A stretch of 9,573 bases of DNA from Candidatus Kaiserbacteria bacterium (lineage in GTDB: Bacteria; Patescibacteriota; Minisyncoccia; Phycocordibacterales; UBA918), in NCBI GenBank assembly GCA_007117575.1, contig SKGH01000040.1, forward strand, positions 1-9,573, given 5' to 3'. The notes beneath the pieces are model-generated. The model saw only the letters and a list, made by a program, of their open reading frames with translations. It was not told where the DNA came from and did not search any database. The position numbers and the translations under genes are program-made. Of the stretch, positions 1 to 7,024 are shown one piece after another. Position 1 is the first letter of the stretch. Each line of letters begins with the position of its first letter.

Positions 1-86
1 TCTGAAAAAGCATGCTATATGTGATTTTTTTTGATATGCTCATAAAAATATATTTATGAGAATTAAAAATACATTAGCATCAAACT

Positions 87-2192
87 ATGAAATCAGATAC
101 TTTTTCAATGACCATCGGAAATAAAACTTTAGACGCCACCTTTAACAACCTGGCTTCTAAAGCGGATGGTTCTGTATTGGTCAGTATGGGTGAAACTGCA
201 GTTCTAGTTACTGCAGTTATGAATAAAAATGAAAGCGGGACAAATTATTTACCTCTGTCAGTTGAGTTTGAAGAAAAATTTTACGCAGCCGGAGCCATCT
301 TGGGTAGTCGTTTCTTGCGAAGAGAGGGTCGACCAAGTGAGGCCGCCATACTTGCCGCTAGAACAATTGATAGAACCATACGTCCTCTTTTCGACCACAG
401 GCTTCGGCACGAAATACAAATAGTAGTATCGGTTTTAGCGTTGGGTGATGAGGATCCGGATGTGTTGGGAATAATCGGTGCTTCTTTAGCATTAACAATA
501 TCAGATATACCATGGGCCGGACCAGTTGGCGCTGTCCGTCTGGGACAAAGTCGCAATGATGGAAGAATCATAATCAATCCAAGCTATACAGACAGAAAAG
601 ACGGTAATTTAAATTTTGAAATTCTCGCCTGCGGACACCAAGGAGGTATAAACATGATAGAAGCTATAGCTAATGAAATCAGAGAAACAGATGTTATGTC
701 TGTCTTAGAAAACGCAATCAAAGTACATGCCTCATTGGAAAAGTTTCAAAAAGAAATTGCTAACACAAACATTAAGAAGAAGAGGTTGATATCTATCAGT
801 GAAACTTCTCCCGAAGTCGAATCTATCTATCAAGAAAAATTTGCCAACAGACTGCTAACCATCATGTCTGAAGGAACATTCAATAAAGAAAATGTATCTG
901 AACTAAGATCAAACTTTTTAGAGGATGTTGCTGATAGATTCTCCAATATTGAAACTAATGTGTTAAATCATTTCTTTGAAACTAAAGTGACTGAAACATT
1001 GAGCTTATCTGCCATAAAAAATAACAAAAGGGCAGACGGGCGTGATCTTCACAGTGTGAGGGAATTAAATGCTCAAGTGGGAGGCATTTCACCTGCTTTG
1101 CATGGCTCTGGCATATTTTATCGTGGTAACACTCACGTATTTACCGCCCTTACTTTAGCAGGACCAGAAGCAGCTCAGTTAATAGATACCATTGAACTTC
1201 AAGAAAGTAAAAAACATTTTATACATCATTATAACTTTCCTCCTTTCTCAGTGGGCGAAACCGGCAGGATTGGAGGCTTTAATAGACGTATGATAGGACA
1301 CGGTGCCTTAGCTGAAAATTCTTTATTACCTGTCATACCTACACAAAATGACTTTCCTTATACAATCCGCTTAGTATCTGAGGTGATGTCATCTAACGGT
1401 TCAAGCTCCATGGCTTCGGTATGTGCCGGCACTCTGGCACTGATGGATGGAGGGGTGCCAATATTAAGACCGGTTGCCGGAATTGCTATCGGTCTTTTAA
1501 CTCATAATGGAGACCATGCTTTACTAACAGATATTCAAGGACCTGAAGATGAGTATGGGGACATGGATCTAAAGGTAGCGGGTACGGAGCTTGGTATCAC
1601 TGCTATACAAATGGATACAAAACTGCACCGGATAACTTTAAACGTAATTGAAGAAGGGTTGAACCGAGCCTTGAAAGCCCGTCTACATATACTTAACACC
1701 ATTAAAAACACCATTCCTGCGCCAAGAAAAAATTTATCACCAAGAGCTCCAGAAATAGTCACCTTAAAGATAAGACCTGAACAAATCGGTCTGGTGATTG
1801 GAGCTGGCGGTAAGACCATTAACAGCATAAAAGAGAACACGGGTGTTCAAGAGATCACAATAGAAGAAGACGGTACTATATATATAACAGGCAACAACGG
1901 GACTTCCACAAAAGCACGCGCAAAGATAGAATCGCTAACAAAAATATATGAACCTGGAGACAGGGCAGAAGTTGTGATAACCAAAGTCTTAGATTTTGGT
2001 GCTTTCGCTCGTCTTGATGATCACCATGAAGGATTGATACACATATCTGAAATCGCACCCTTCCGTGTAAATGACATATCAAAATTATTGGAAGTAGGCC
2101 AACAGGTACCAGTGACGGTTACTAAAGTCGAGGATGGAAAAATCGCACTTTCCATAAAACAAGCCGAACCTGAATACTTCTCTCAAAAATAA
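87..2192 (+). CDS. pnp: Polyribonucleotide nucleotidyltransferase (PNPase)
   Basis: PNPase degrades RNA 3'->5' by phosphorolysis, releasing nucleoside diphosphates, and can add tails in reverse; it acts as a cytoplasmic trimer. The 701-residue length is usual for the family. Visible domains are RNase PH core 1 (about 1-215, with the REGRPSE segment), an all-alpha linker (about 235-310), RNase PH core 2 (about 312-540), KH (about 555-610, GAGG loop at 572-575) and S1 (about 622-693). Core 2 keeps the phosphate-binding pair R400-R401, the serine cluster in SNGSSSM (435-442) and the acidic/lysine triad D488, D494, K496 in the GDMDLKVAGT region, so the enzyme should be active. A TAG lies in frame at 75-77 and ATG 87 is the first start after it, so the start is firm, yet no Shine-Dalgarno precedes it. 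The gene ends in TAA. No rpsO is visible in the short upstream stretch. Confidence 0.97.
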   Translation: MKSDTFSMTIGNKTLDATFNNLASKADGSVLVSMGETAVLVTAVMNKNESGTNYLPLSVEFEEKFYAAGAILGSRFLRREGRPSEAAILAARTIDRTIRPLFDHRLRHEIQIVVSVLALGDEDPDVLGIIGASLALTISDIPWAGPVGAVRLGQSRNDGRIIINPSYTDRKDGNLNFEILACGHQGGINMIEAIANEIRETDVMSVLENAIKVHASLEKFQKEIANTNIKKKRLISISETSPEVESIYQEKFANRLLTIMSEGTFNKENVSELRSNFLEDVADRFSNIETNVLNHFFETKVTETLSLSAIKNNKRADGRDLHSVRELNAQVGGISPALHGSGIFYRGNTHVFTALTLAGPEAAQLIDTIELQESKKHFIHHYNFPPFSVGETGRIGGFNRRMIGHGALAENSLLPVIPTQNDFPYTIRLVSEVMSSNGSSSMASVCAGTLALMDGGVPILRPVAGIAIGLLTHNGDHALLTDIQGPEDEYGDMDLKVAGTELGITAIQMDTKLHRITLNVIEEGLNRALKARLHILNTIKNTIPAPRKNLSPRAPEIVTLKIRPEQIGLVIGAGGKTINSIKENTGVQEITIEEDGTIYITGNNGTSTKARAKIESLTKIYEPGDRAEVVITKVLDFGAFARLDDHHEGLIHISEIAPFRVNDISKLLEVGQQVPVTVTKVEDGKIALSIKQAEPEYFSQK

Positions 2193-2260
2193 ACCAAACG
2201 GCGCCAGTCTTCTTATTTATGAGATATCTTTTATCAGTAATCATTTCTTAAAAAACTAAA

Positions 2261-2284
2261 TAAATTATTCACATCAATAATTTA
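2261..2284. repeat. Perfect 9-bp inverted repeat, AT-only stem, 6-nt loop
   Basis: TAAATTATT (2261-2269) and AATAATTTA (2276-2284) are exact reverse complements around the loop CACATC. It lies about 70 nt after the pnp stop, is not followed by a T-run, and overlaps the -35 box of the candidate promoter at 2268-2296. It could be a weak 3'-end hairpin for pnp or an operator for the next gene; an AT-only stem can also arise by chance. Confidence 0.5.
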
Positions 2285-2296
2285 CATAGAAATAAT
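2268..2296 (+). promoter_or_regulatory. Candidate sigma70-type promoter upstream of the 839-aa gene
   Basis: TTCACA (2268-2273) and AATAAT (2291-2296) each match the consensus hexamers at 5 of 6 positions and are separated by 17 bp. Transcription would start near 2303, leaving a leader of about 86 nt before ATG 2389. That leader contains an imperfect stem at 2300-2308/2326-2334. In such AT-rich DNA promoter-like matches are frequent, so this is only a candidate. Confidence 0.4.
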
Positions 2297-2388
2297 AAAT
2301 GTGGTCTGATTAAAAAACTTTCCAGCAGTCCACACTTGTGCGCTATAGAGAGTTCTAAAGTGACCTAAGTCGTGCAATACTATAGGAT

Positions 2389-4908
2389 ATGGTATCTTCT
2401 AGCCAACAAACACAAGAAGTTCGTCCGATTAAAAAAATTCGCACCTTCAGTAAAGATTTAGAATTAGCTAAACAGAAAGACGAAACACACAGCCGTAAAG
2501 AAGCTTCTGCTTCTTCTCATACTCTACATGTAAAGCCACTAAAGAAAGGGGAAAGAACTGCCGCTGATTTTTTATCGCAAAGCTCCACACCTGACCCTAT
2601 ACCTATTCCAACACCCCCAAAAAAACAAGGCTTGGAAAATAAAAATCCAGACACTTTGGTAGACAAAAATGTCAAGTTAAGTGCCTCAGAAAAAAAAGTA
2701 AATGAAACAAAAAAAATTCCAATTCCCATACCACCCAAAAATAATAATGAACTTAAACCTGAAGCGGGCAATTTCCACGACCCGATAAAAAAGGAAAGTG
2801 GCAAAGATACGAAAAAAAATATTTCAAGCAAAAATAATAATTTACATAAAGAAGTAGCGCAGGTGGCATCAAGACCGGAAAAAAAATCCATATTAAGTCA
2901 TAATGATGACGAGATTCATATACATGGTAAAAACGCCACTGAAAAAGGTGTAATTATTAAAGAGAAAAAACAACACTCAAAGGGAATCGGATCATCAGTC
3001 AAAGAAGCCTTTGGTGAGTGGCTTGGAAGTGCACAAGAAATATATAATGAAAAGACGCAAACTAATGAACAAGAGCATTACGTATCACCCGCTGAGAGCC
3101 GTAAAGAAATAATTGAAAAAGCTCGCCAACAGAGTAACTTCGTACCCCAAAAAGACTACCTTAAGAGGGGTGCTGAAGATAATAAAAATTTAACACAAAT
3201 ACCAAAACCTCCAACTAAAAACTCACAAGGAATTACAAAAAATAAAGACCTTAACCCACCTAGCTGGGAACACGTTGTTGAAGATAAAACACAAATAGTA
3301 CCCAAAGAATCCGAGATTAAAGCTATAGATAGGATTCAAAAATTCTCATCCTTAGTTAAAGAAACTTCACCTGATCATTATGATTTAAATAAAACTGATA
3401 ATCTAAAAAAAGACGGATTAGCAGAAGACCTTGACCAGATCATAAATAAAGGATCTGTGGTCAAAAAAACAAAAGAAAGTGGCTTGGAATTGAAAAAAAA
3501 TAAAGTCATAGATGTAAATGATCAACTTTATATTTCGCCTGAAAAGGGTGGGGGATATGATTCTAAAGAGCCAAGCAAAGAAACTGGTGCTCCTGCCAAC
3601 AAAAACATACTCGACACGCCTAAAGTGATAGAGGGTACCCCCAATAAGACAAAACCTGACAAAGAAAACATTTTAAATATAGCTAAGCAATGGAACAAAG
3701 ATGTTGTAGATGATGAATACGAATCAACTGAAAAAAAAGATTCGGTTCAAATAAAAACCCTTACATCAACAGATGTAACAACACAGCAAAAATCAAATGA
3801 CCGTGAACTATCTCCGATTAATAAAACTGCGTATCAAGAGGAAAATGGAGGTAGAAAGGAAAATATCGAAACGCCCCAAAAAGGGATTATTCAACAGGAA
3901 AATCGCTCACCAATCAACAACATACCAATCCCACATAAAGATGAGCATGATATCAAACAATCAAACGAAAAAGACAATAAAGGGTTTTTGACGGAAGATA
4001 CGGGGTTTGTCAAAACAAACGAAAAAACAGATTCTGATCAAGAATTAGACGAAAAACCGGTTGTCGGTGTTGGTGTTGAATTAGAAACATACGAACCCGA
4101 AAGCTTGATTACTAAAGAAGAAGGGTCAATGGAAGAAAATGACGTACCTTACACTAACCAAAAACGCCAATCAACTGAACAAAAGATAAAACCGCTACCG
4201 AAAAATATAAAAAGAAAAGAAGATACTGGTTCTTCTGCAATCCTTAAGTTTGTACCCTATGGAATGCATACCGCTGTTGCTATTGTGGCTATTGTGTTAG
4301 GAGTTATGGCTGGTATGATTATATTTTCAACTGACGAAACTACTCCTTTATCAGGTTTTCTTAGCGACCCTCCAGACCTGTTTGTCAATGACAACACAGT
4401 TTACGTTTTCGCTCCGGACAGAATCAGGCTATTAGATACACTAAAAAATGAAACCGAAACAGCAAGGGTGAGAACGCAGTTCGTACCTTCTTTAGGCGGA
4501 CTTAATGAAAATAGAAGGTTGCTGTCAACAAATGCCACAATGAACTTATTAAAAACAACGCCTAATAATTCACTCACAAGTTCTATATCTGAAATAGCTC
4601 TAGGAGCAAGTCGCGACAAAGATCCGTTCATTGTGATGGCAATTAAGAGATACGACCATGCTTTTGCGGGTATGCTGGATTGGGAAAATAGCATACGCCG
4701 AGATCTTTCTCCATGGTTTGGAGCGGTTTCTATTGCCACTAAACCGACAAATCAATTCATTGATGGGAGTGTGGAGGGCAGAAATGTAAGAATTAAATTA
4801 AACGAAAACGAAGAAGAAATGATTGTGTATGGATTCTTTAATGAACATACACTTATCATCACCAATAGCTCCGAATCATTTAGTAGTTTGCTACCCTATA
4901 TTAGATAA
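2389..4908 (+). CDS. Unrecognised single-pass membrane protein: long disordered N-terminus, exported C-terminal domain
   Basis: I cannot name this 839-residue protein. Residues 1-623 are hydrophilic, rich in Lys, Glu, Asn, Asp and Ser, and look disordered. They hold a proline motif: IPIPTPPK (71-78), IPIPIPPK (110-117) and a shorter IPIPHK (512-517). One hydrophobic helix lies at about 629-646, preceded by the basic stretch IKRK, so the N-terminus is probably cytoplasmic and the last 190 residues exported. That C-terminal part looks folded (for example AFAGMLDWE and the closing LIITNSSESF) and, from memory, resembles a conserved Patescibacteria domain of unknown function; I could not verify this. 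No cysteine occurs anywhere. A TAG lies in frame at 2383-2385, so ATG 2389 is the first start. AGGA is only 1 nt upstream, too close to serve as a ribosome site. Possible roles are envelope tethering or scaffolding; no enzyme motif is visible. Confidence 0.85.
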   Translation: MVSSSQQTQEVRPIKKIRTFSKDLELAKQKDETHSRKEASASSHTLHVKPLKKGERTAADFLSQSSTPDPIPIPTPPKKQGLENKNPDTLVDKNVKLSASEKKVNETKKIPIPIPPKNNNELKPEAGNFHDPIKKESGKDTKKNISSKNNNLHKEVAQVASRPEKKSILSHNDDEIHIHGKNATEKGVIIKEKKQHSKGIGSSVKEAFGEWLGSAQEIYNEKTQTNEQEHYVSPAESRKEIIEKARQQSNFVPQKDYLKRGAEDNKNLTQIPKPPTKNSQGITKNKDLNPPSWEHVVEDKTQIVPKESEIKAIDRIQKFSSLVKETSPDHYDLNKTDNLKKDGLAEDLDQIINKGSVVKKTKESGLELKKNKVIDVNDQLYISPEKGGGYDSKEPSKETGAPANKNILDTPKVIEGTPNKTKPDKENILNIAKQWNKDVVDDEYESTEKKDSVQIKTLTSTDVTTQQKSNDRELSPINKTAYQEENGGRKENIETPQKGIIQQENRSPINNIPIPHKDEHDIKQSNEKDNKGFLTEDTGFVKTNEKTDSDQELDEKPVVGVGVELETYEPESLITKEEGSMEENDVPYTNQKRQSTEQKIKPLPKNIKRKEDTGSSAILKFVPYGMHTAVAIVAIVLGVMAGMIIFSTDETTPLSGFLSDPPDLFVNDNTVYVFAPDRIRLLDTLKNETETARVRTQFVPSLGGLNENRRLLSTNATMNLLKTTPNNSLTSSISEIALGASRDKDPFIVMAIKRYDHAFAGMLDWENSIRRDLSPWFGAVSIATKPTNQFIDGSVEGRNVRIKLNENEEEMIVYGFFNEHTLIITNSSESFSSLLPYIR

Positions 4909-4919
4909 GGTCTAATATA
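4897..4919 (+). repeat. Perfect 9-bp inverted repeat with the stop codon in its loop
   Basis: TATATTAGA (4897-4905) and TCTAATATA (4911-4919) are exact reverse complements. The 5-nt loop TAAGG begins with the TAA stop of the 839-aa gene. No T-run follows, so it is not a standard intrinsic terminator. It may be a 3'-end stabilising or processing hairpin. Confidence 0.55.
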
Positions 4920-4970
4920 AAGCCATGATCAAAAAATTCAACTAATACAGCTCTTGCATTTATTAAAAGA

Positions 4971-4976
4971 AGGGAG
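4971..4976 (+). promoter_or_regulatory. Shine-Dalgarno AGGGAG, spaced for ATG 4984 rather than comM
   Basis: AGGGAG is the only good anti-SD match ahead of any gene in the window. It lies 7 nt before ATG 4984, an ideal spacing, but 21 nt before the comM ATG at 4998. ATG 4984 is in a different frame and opens a 17-codon ORF. Confidence 0.55.
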
Positions 4977-4983
4977 CATAAAA

Positions 4984-5037
4984 ATGCTTAACGAATTATG
5001 TCAATCGCCAAAATATATACCGCTCAAGGTTTGGTGA
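4984..5037 (+). CDS. Possible 17-codon upstream ORF overlapping the comM start
   Basis: The reading frame MLNELCQSPKYIPLKVW ends at TGA 5035-5037 and overlaps the first 40 nt of comM in another frame. It has the best-placed Shine-Dalgarno in the window. If translated it would compete with comM initiation and dampen it. Alternatives are that the ribosome site tolerates 21-nt spacing for comM, or that this short ORF is accidental. I know of no homologue. Confidence 0.25.
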   Translation: MLNELCQSPKYIPLKVW

Positions 5038-6533
5038 CTGAAAGTCCTATAATCACAGTAGAAGCGGATGTATCTAAGGGTCTACATTCATTTTCTATAG
5101 TGGGTCTAGCCGGAAAAGCTGTTGATGAAGCAAAAGACAGAGTTAACTCGGCTATTAAACACTCCGGATTTAAAGCTCCCAAAAATCAGAATCACAAAGT
5201 TATTATCTCCTTAGCTCCGGCTGATATAAAAAAAGATGGCACCGGTTTTGATCTGCCAATAGCGGTTTCTTATTTGTGCGCTACAGGTTTAGTAACAATC
5301 AAAAGTCCGGAATCCACCTTATATTTGGGAGAACTGGCTTTAGATGGTTCACTTCGTCCAATAAAAGGTATTCTGGGAGCGGTGTTATCTGCTTCTAAGG
5401 CTGGAATTAAAGAAGTTATAGTACCTATGGAAAATGCTAAAGAAGCTGCTTTGGTAGACTCTGTTAAAATAATCCCGGCGTCAGACCTTAAAGCCGTGAT
5501 TGGTCACATTACTACCGAAACAGAACTTCAACAGATAATAACCCCACAACCAAAAACATTTATACCAAACATCCCCGAAAATAATAACAGGGTTTTTCTA
5601 GAAGACATAAAAGGTCAAGAAAGTGCTAAAAGGGCTTTGGTAATAGCGGCCGCCGGAAGACATAATGTGCTACTGATAGGTCCACCCGGCACGGGAAAAA
5701 CCATGTTGGCTAGAGCTTTTCAAAGCCTGCTACCTCCACTTACCAGAAATGAGGCCCTGCAAGTAACCACCATACACTCTGTTGCCGGAACATTGTCTAA
5801 CATATCAGGTCAACCACCTTTTCGCACACCCCACCACACCATAAGTCATACCGCTATGGTTGGTGGGGGATCAAAACCACAACCCGGAGAAGTAACTTTG
5901 GCTCATAAAGGTGTACTATTTATGGACGAATTTCCTGAATTTGACAGAAGAACTCTTGACGCCTTAAGACAACCTCTGGAAGATAGAGAGGTCTCCATCT
6001 CTAGAGTTAGTGGTTCGGCTAAATTTCCAGCTGATTTTATATTGATAGCGGCCATGAACCCTCACCGTGGACAAGACGATGGCAACAACGATTATGCCAC
6101 GGTCATGCACGAAACATACGCCAGTAAAATATCAGGACCTATCTTAGATAGAATAGACCTATGGGTTGAAATGCCTCATGTACCTTATGATAAGTTGACC
6201 ACTAAACGAAAAGACAATAATAATAATGAATCAAAACTAGCAATAGAGATGATTGGATATGCTAGACATACACAAAGTAAAAGGCTAAAAAATAGACATA
6301 AAAACACCAACAGTATGATGTCTGCAAGAGACATAGAGGAAACAGTGGTTATGACAAAGGACACTAAAGATCTACTACGTGAAGCTTCCTATAAACTCAA
6401 ACTCTCACCACGCGGTCACCACCGAGTCATAAAAGTTGCCAGAACAATAGCTGATCTAGATAAGGCCGACAATATAGCACCTAAACATTTATTAGAAGCT
6501 CTACAATACAGAATGAAAGTGATTGGTTCATAA
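4998..6533 (+). CDS. comM: YifB/ComM family AAA+ ATPase (Mg-chelatase-like), lacking the Cys cluster
   Basis: ComM is a hexameric AAA+ helicase that promotes branch migration of DNA taken up in natural transformation; the YifB family is widespread. The 511-residue length is normal. Visible parts are an N-terminal ChlI/Lon-like domain (about 20-142), the Mg-chelatase ATPase core (about 193-400) and a C-terminal helical domain (about 415-506). Walker A is GPPGTGKT (228-235), Walker B is LFMDE with D310 and E311, and the family segments RTPHHTISH, SGPILDRIDLWVE and LSPRGHHR (R472) are intact. The start MSIAKIYTAQ is typical of the family, which supports ATG 4998 despite the distant Shine-Dalgarno. 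Oddly, after AAMNP most members carry a CPCG...C.C cluster; here it reads HRGQDDGNN and no Cys is present there. The gene ends in tandem TAA TAA. Confidence 0.93.
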   Translation: MSIAKIYTAQGLVTESPIITVEADVSKGLHSFSIVGLAGKAVDEAKDRVNSAIKHSGFKAPKNQNHKVIISLAPADIKKDGTGFDLPIAVSYLCATGLVTIKSPESTLYLGELALDGSLRPIKGILGAVLSASKAGIKEVIVPMENAKEAALVDSVKIIPASDLKAVIGHITTETELQQIITPQPKTFIPNIPENNNRVFLEDIKGQESAKRALVIAAAGRHNVLLIGPPGTGKTMLARAFQSLLPPLTRNEALQVTTIHSVAGTLSNISGQPPFRTPHHTISHTAMVGGGSKPQPGEVTLAHKGVLFMDEFPEFDRRTLDALRQPLEDREVSISRVSGSAKFPADFILIAAMNPHRGQDDGNNDYATVMHETYASKISGPILDRIDLWVEMPHVPYDKLTTKRKDNNNNESKLAIEMIGYARHTQSKRLKNRHKNTNSMMSARDIEETVVMTKDTKDLLREASYKLKLSPRGHHRVIKVARTIADLDKADNIAPKHLLEALQYRMKVIGS

Positions 6534-6586
6534 TAAAAAAATAATAACCGGCTTTTATATAAGTTAGGTTTTCGGTTGTGTTTAGC

Positions 6587-6618
6587 TTGACATACAAAAA
6601 AGACTTTTATTGTATAAT
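6587..6618 (+). promoter_or_regulatory. Consensus -35/-10 promoter with 20-bp spacer and spacer dyad
   Basis: TTGACA (6587-6592) and TATAAT (6613-6618) both match the sigma70 consensus perfectly, but the spacer is 20 bp instead of about 17. An imperfect dyad, ATACAA (6592-6597) with TTGTAT (6610-6615) and inner AAA/TTT pairs, fills the spacer. Long spacers with a central dyad are the hallmark of MerR-type activated promoters. Transcription is expected near 6625, about 2 nt before ATG 6627. Confidence 0.6.
6592..6615. repeat. Imperfect 24-bp dyad in the promoter spacer (operator candidate)
   Basis: The arms ATACAA and TTGTAT pair perfectly (6 bp). After one A/A mismatch (6598/6609), three more A-T pairs follow (6599-6601 with 6606-6608). 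The centre falls at 6603.5, within 1 bp of the middle of the -35/-10 spacer. This suits a dimeric regulator, but the A-tract/T-tract composition makes a chance origin possible. Confidence 0.35.
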
Positions 6619-6626
6619 GAATAATT

Positions 6627-7022
6627 ATGCCTTTTTTCATTTTTGTTAGTAACTACTTTTTATGGCACTACAGTCACGGTCTAACCTCTTTGTTCCATGT
6701 TTGGTATAACATATTTTCAAATAGTTTAAGAATACTCAACCCAACCAATCACTTATTAACATTGTTTTCTCCGTGGCGAAGAATCAGCGAGGAAAAGGGT
6801 CATATCTGGAATACAGAGGAATGGGGCGAGGCTCTGGTGGTAAACATGGTATCCCGACTTATGGGATTCATATTACGCTTTTCCTTGATACTGGTATCTA
6901 TAACAGTAGCTGTCATACAAATGTCGCTGTTAGTTATTTTTATTACCATGTGGATAGCCACACCAGCTGTTATCATAACTTCTTTATTTTTTGGTTTAGG
7001 TTTTATAATAGCCATTTTTTAA
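6627..7022 (+). CDS. Small polytopic membrane protein, partner of the downstream Clp ATPase
   Basis: This 131-residue protein has a hydrophobic, aromatic N-terminus (about 2-31), a central polar loop with FSPWRRI (47-53) and an acidic stretch, then two hydrophobic helices at about 83-108 and 111-131. From memory, proteins of this shape (a WHY...G segment near the start and a F.PW.R motif) sit directly before membrane-anchored Clp ATPases in Patescibacteria; no function is known to me. A TGA lies in frame at 6618-6620 and overlaps the -10 box, so ATG 6627 is the first possible ATG, implying a leaderless mRNA. Its stop is 2 nt before the next ATG, so the two genes are surely cotranscribed and probably translationally coupled. 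The arrangement suggests a membrane partner, anchor or substrate adaptor for the ATPase; that role is inference. Confidence 0.82.
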   Translation: MPFFIFVSNYFLWHYSHGLTSLFHVWYNIFSNSLRILNPTNHLLTLFSPWRRISEEKGHIWNTEEWGEALVVNMVSRLMGFILRFSLILVSITVAVIQMSLLVIFITMWIATPAVIITSLFFGLGFIIAIF

Positions 7023-7024
7023 AC

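Noticed and set aside
5..32. T8 run at 25-32 as an intrinsic terminator of an upstream gene
   Set aside because: The only stem before it is CAT/ATG with a wobble pair, too weak to call.
31..60. TTGATA (31-36) with TATGAG (55-60) as a pnp promoter
   Set aside because: The spacer is 18 bp, but the -10 matches only 4 of 6 and lacks the final T. TATATT at 49-54 and TACATT at 70-75 are equally plausible, so none can be chosen.
281..577. 98-codon reverse frame inside pnp
   Set aside because: It is antisense to the conserved RNase PH core and its composition reflects the complement of that gene.
3797..3991. 64-codon + strand frame inside the 839-aa gene
   Set aside because: It is a shadow frame in A-rich coding DNA with no ribosome site or family features.
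4977..5000. CATAA/TTATG pairing between the Shine-Dalgarno and the comM ATG
   Set aside because: It is only five A-U-rich pairs with a 14-nt loop, and would hide the comM ATG rather than bring the SD closer.
6546..6577. AACCG/CGGTT stem after comM as a terminator
   Set aside because: It has five pairs, a 22-nt loop and no T-run; too weak.
6773..7024. N-terminal extension of the Clp ATPase to ATG 6773
   Set aside because: It overlaps the 131-aa gene in another frame, is Gly/His/Tyr-rich without family character, and ATG 7025 follows that gene's stop by 2 nt.
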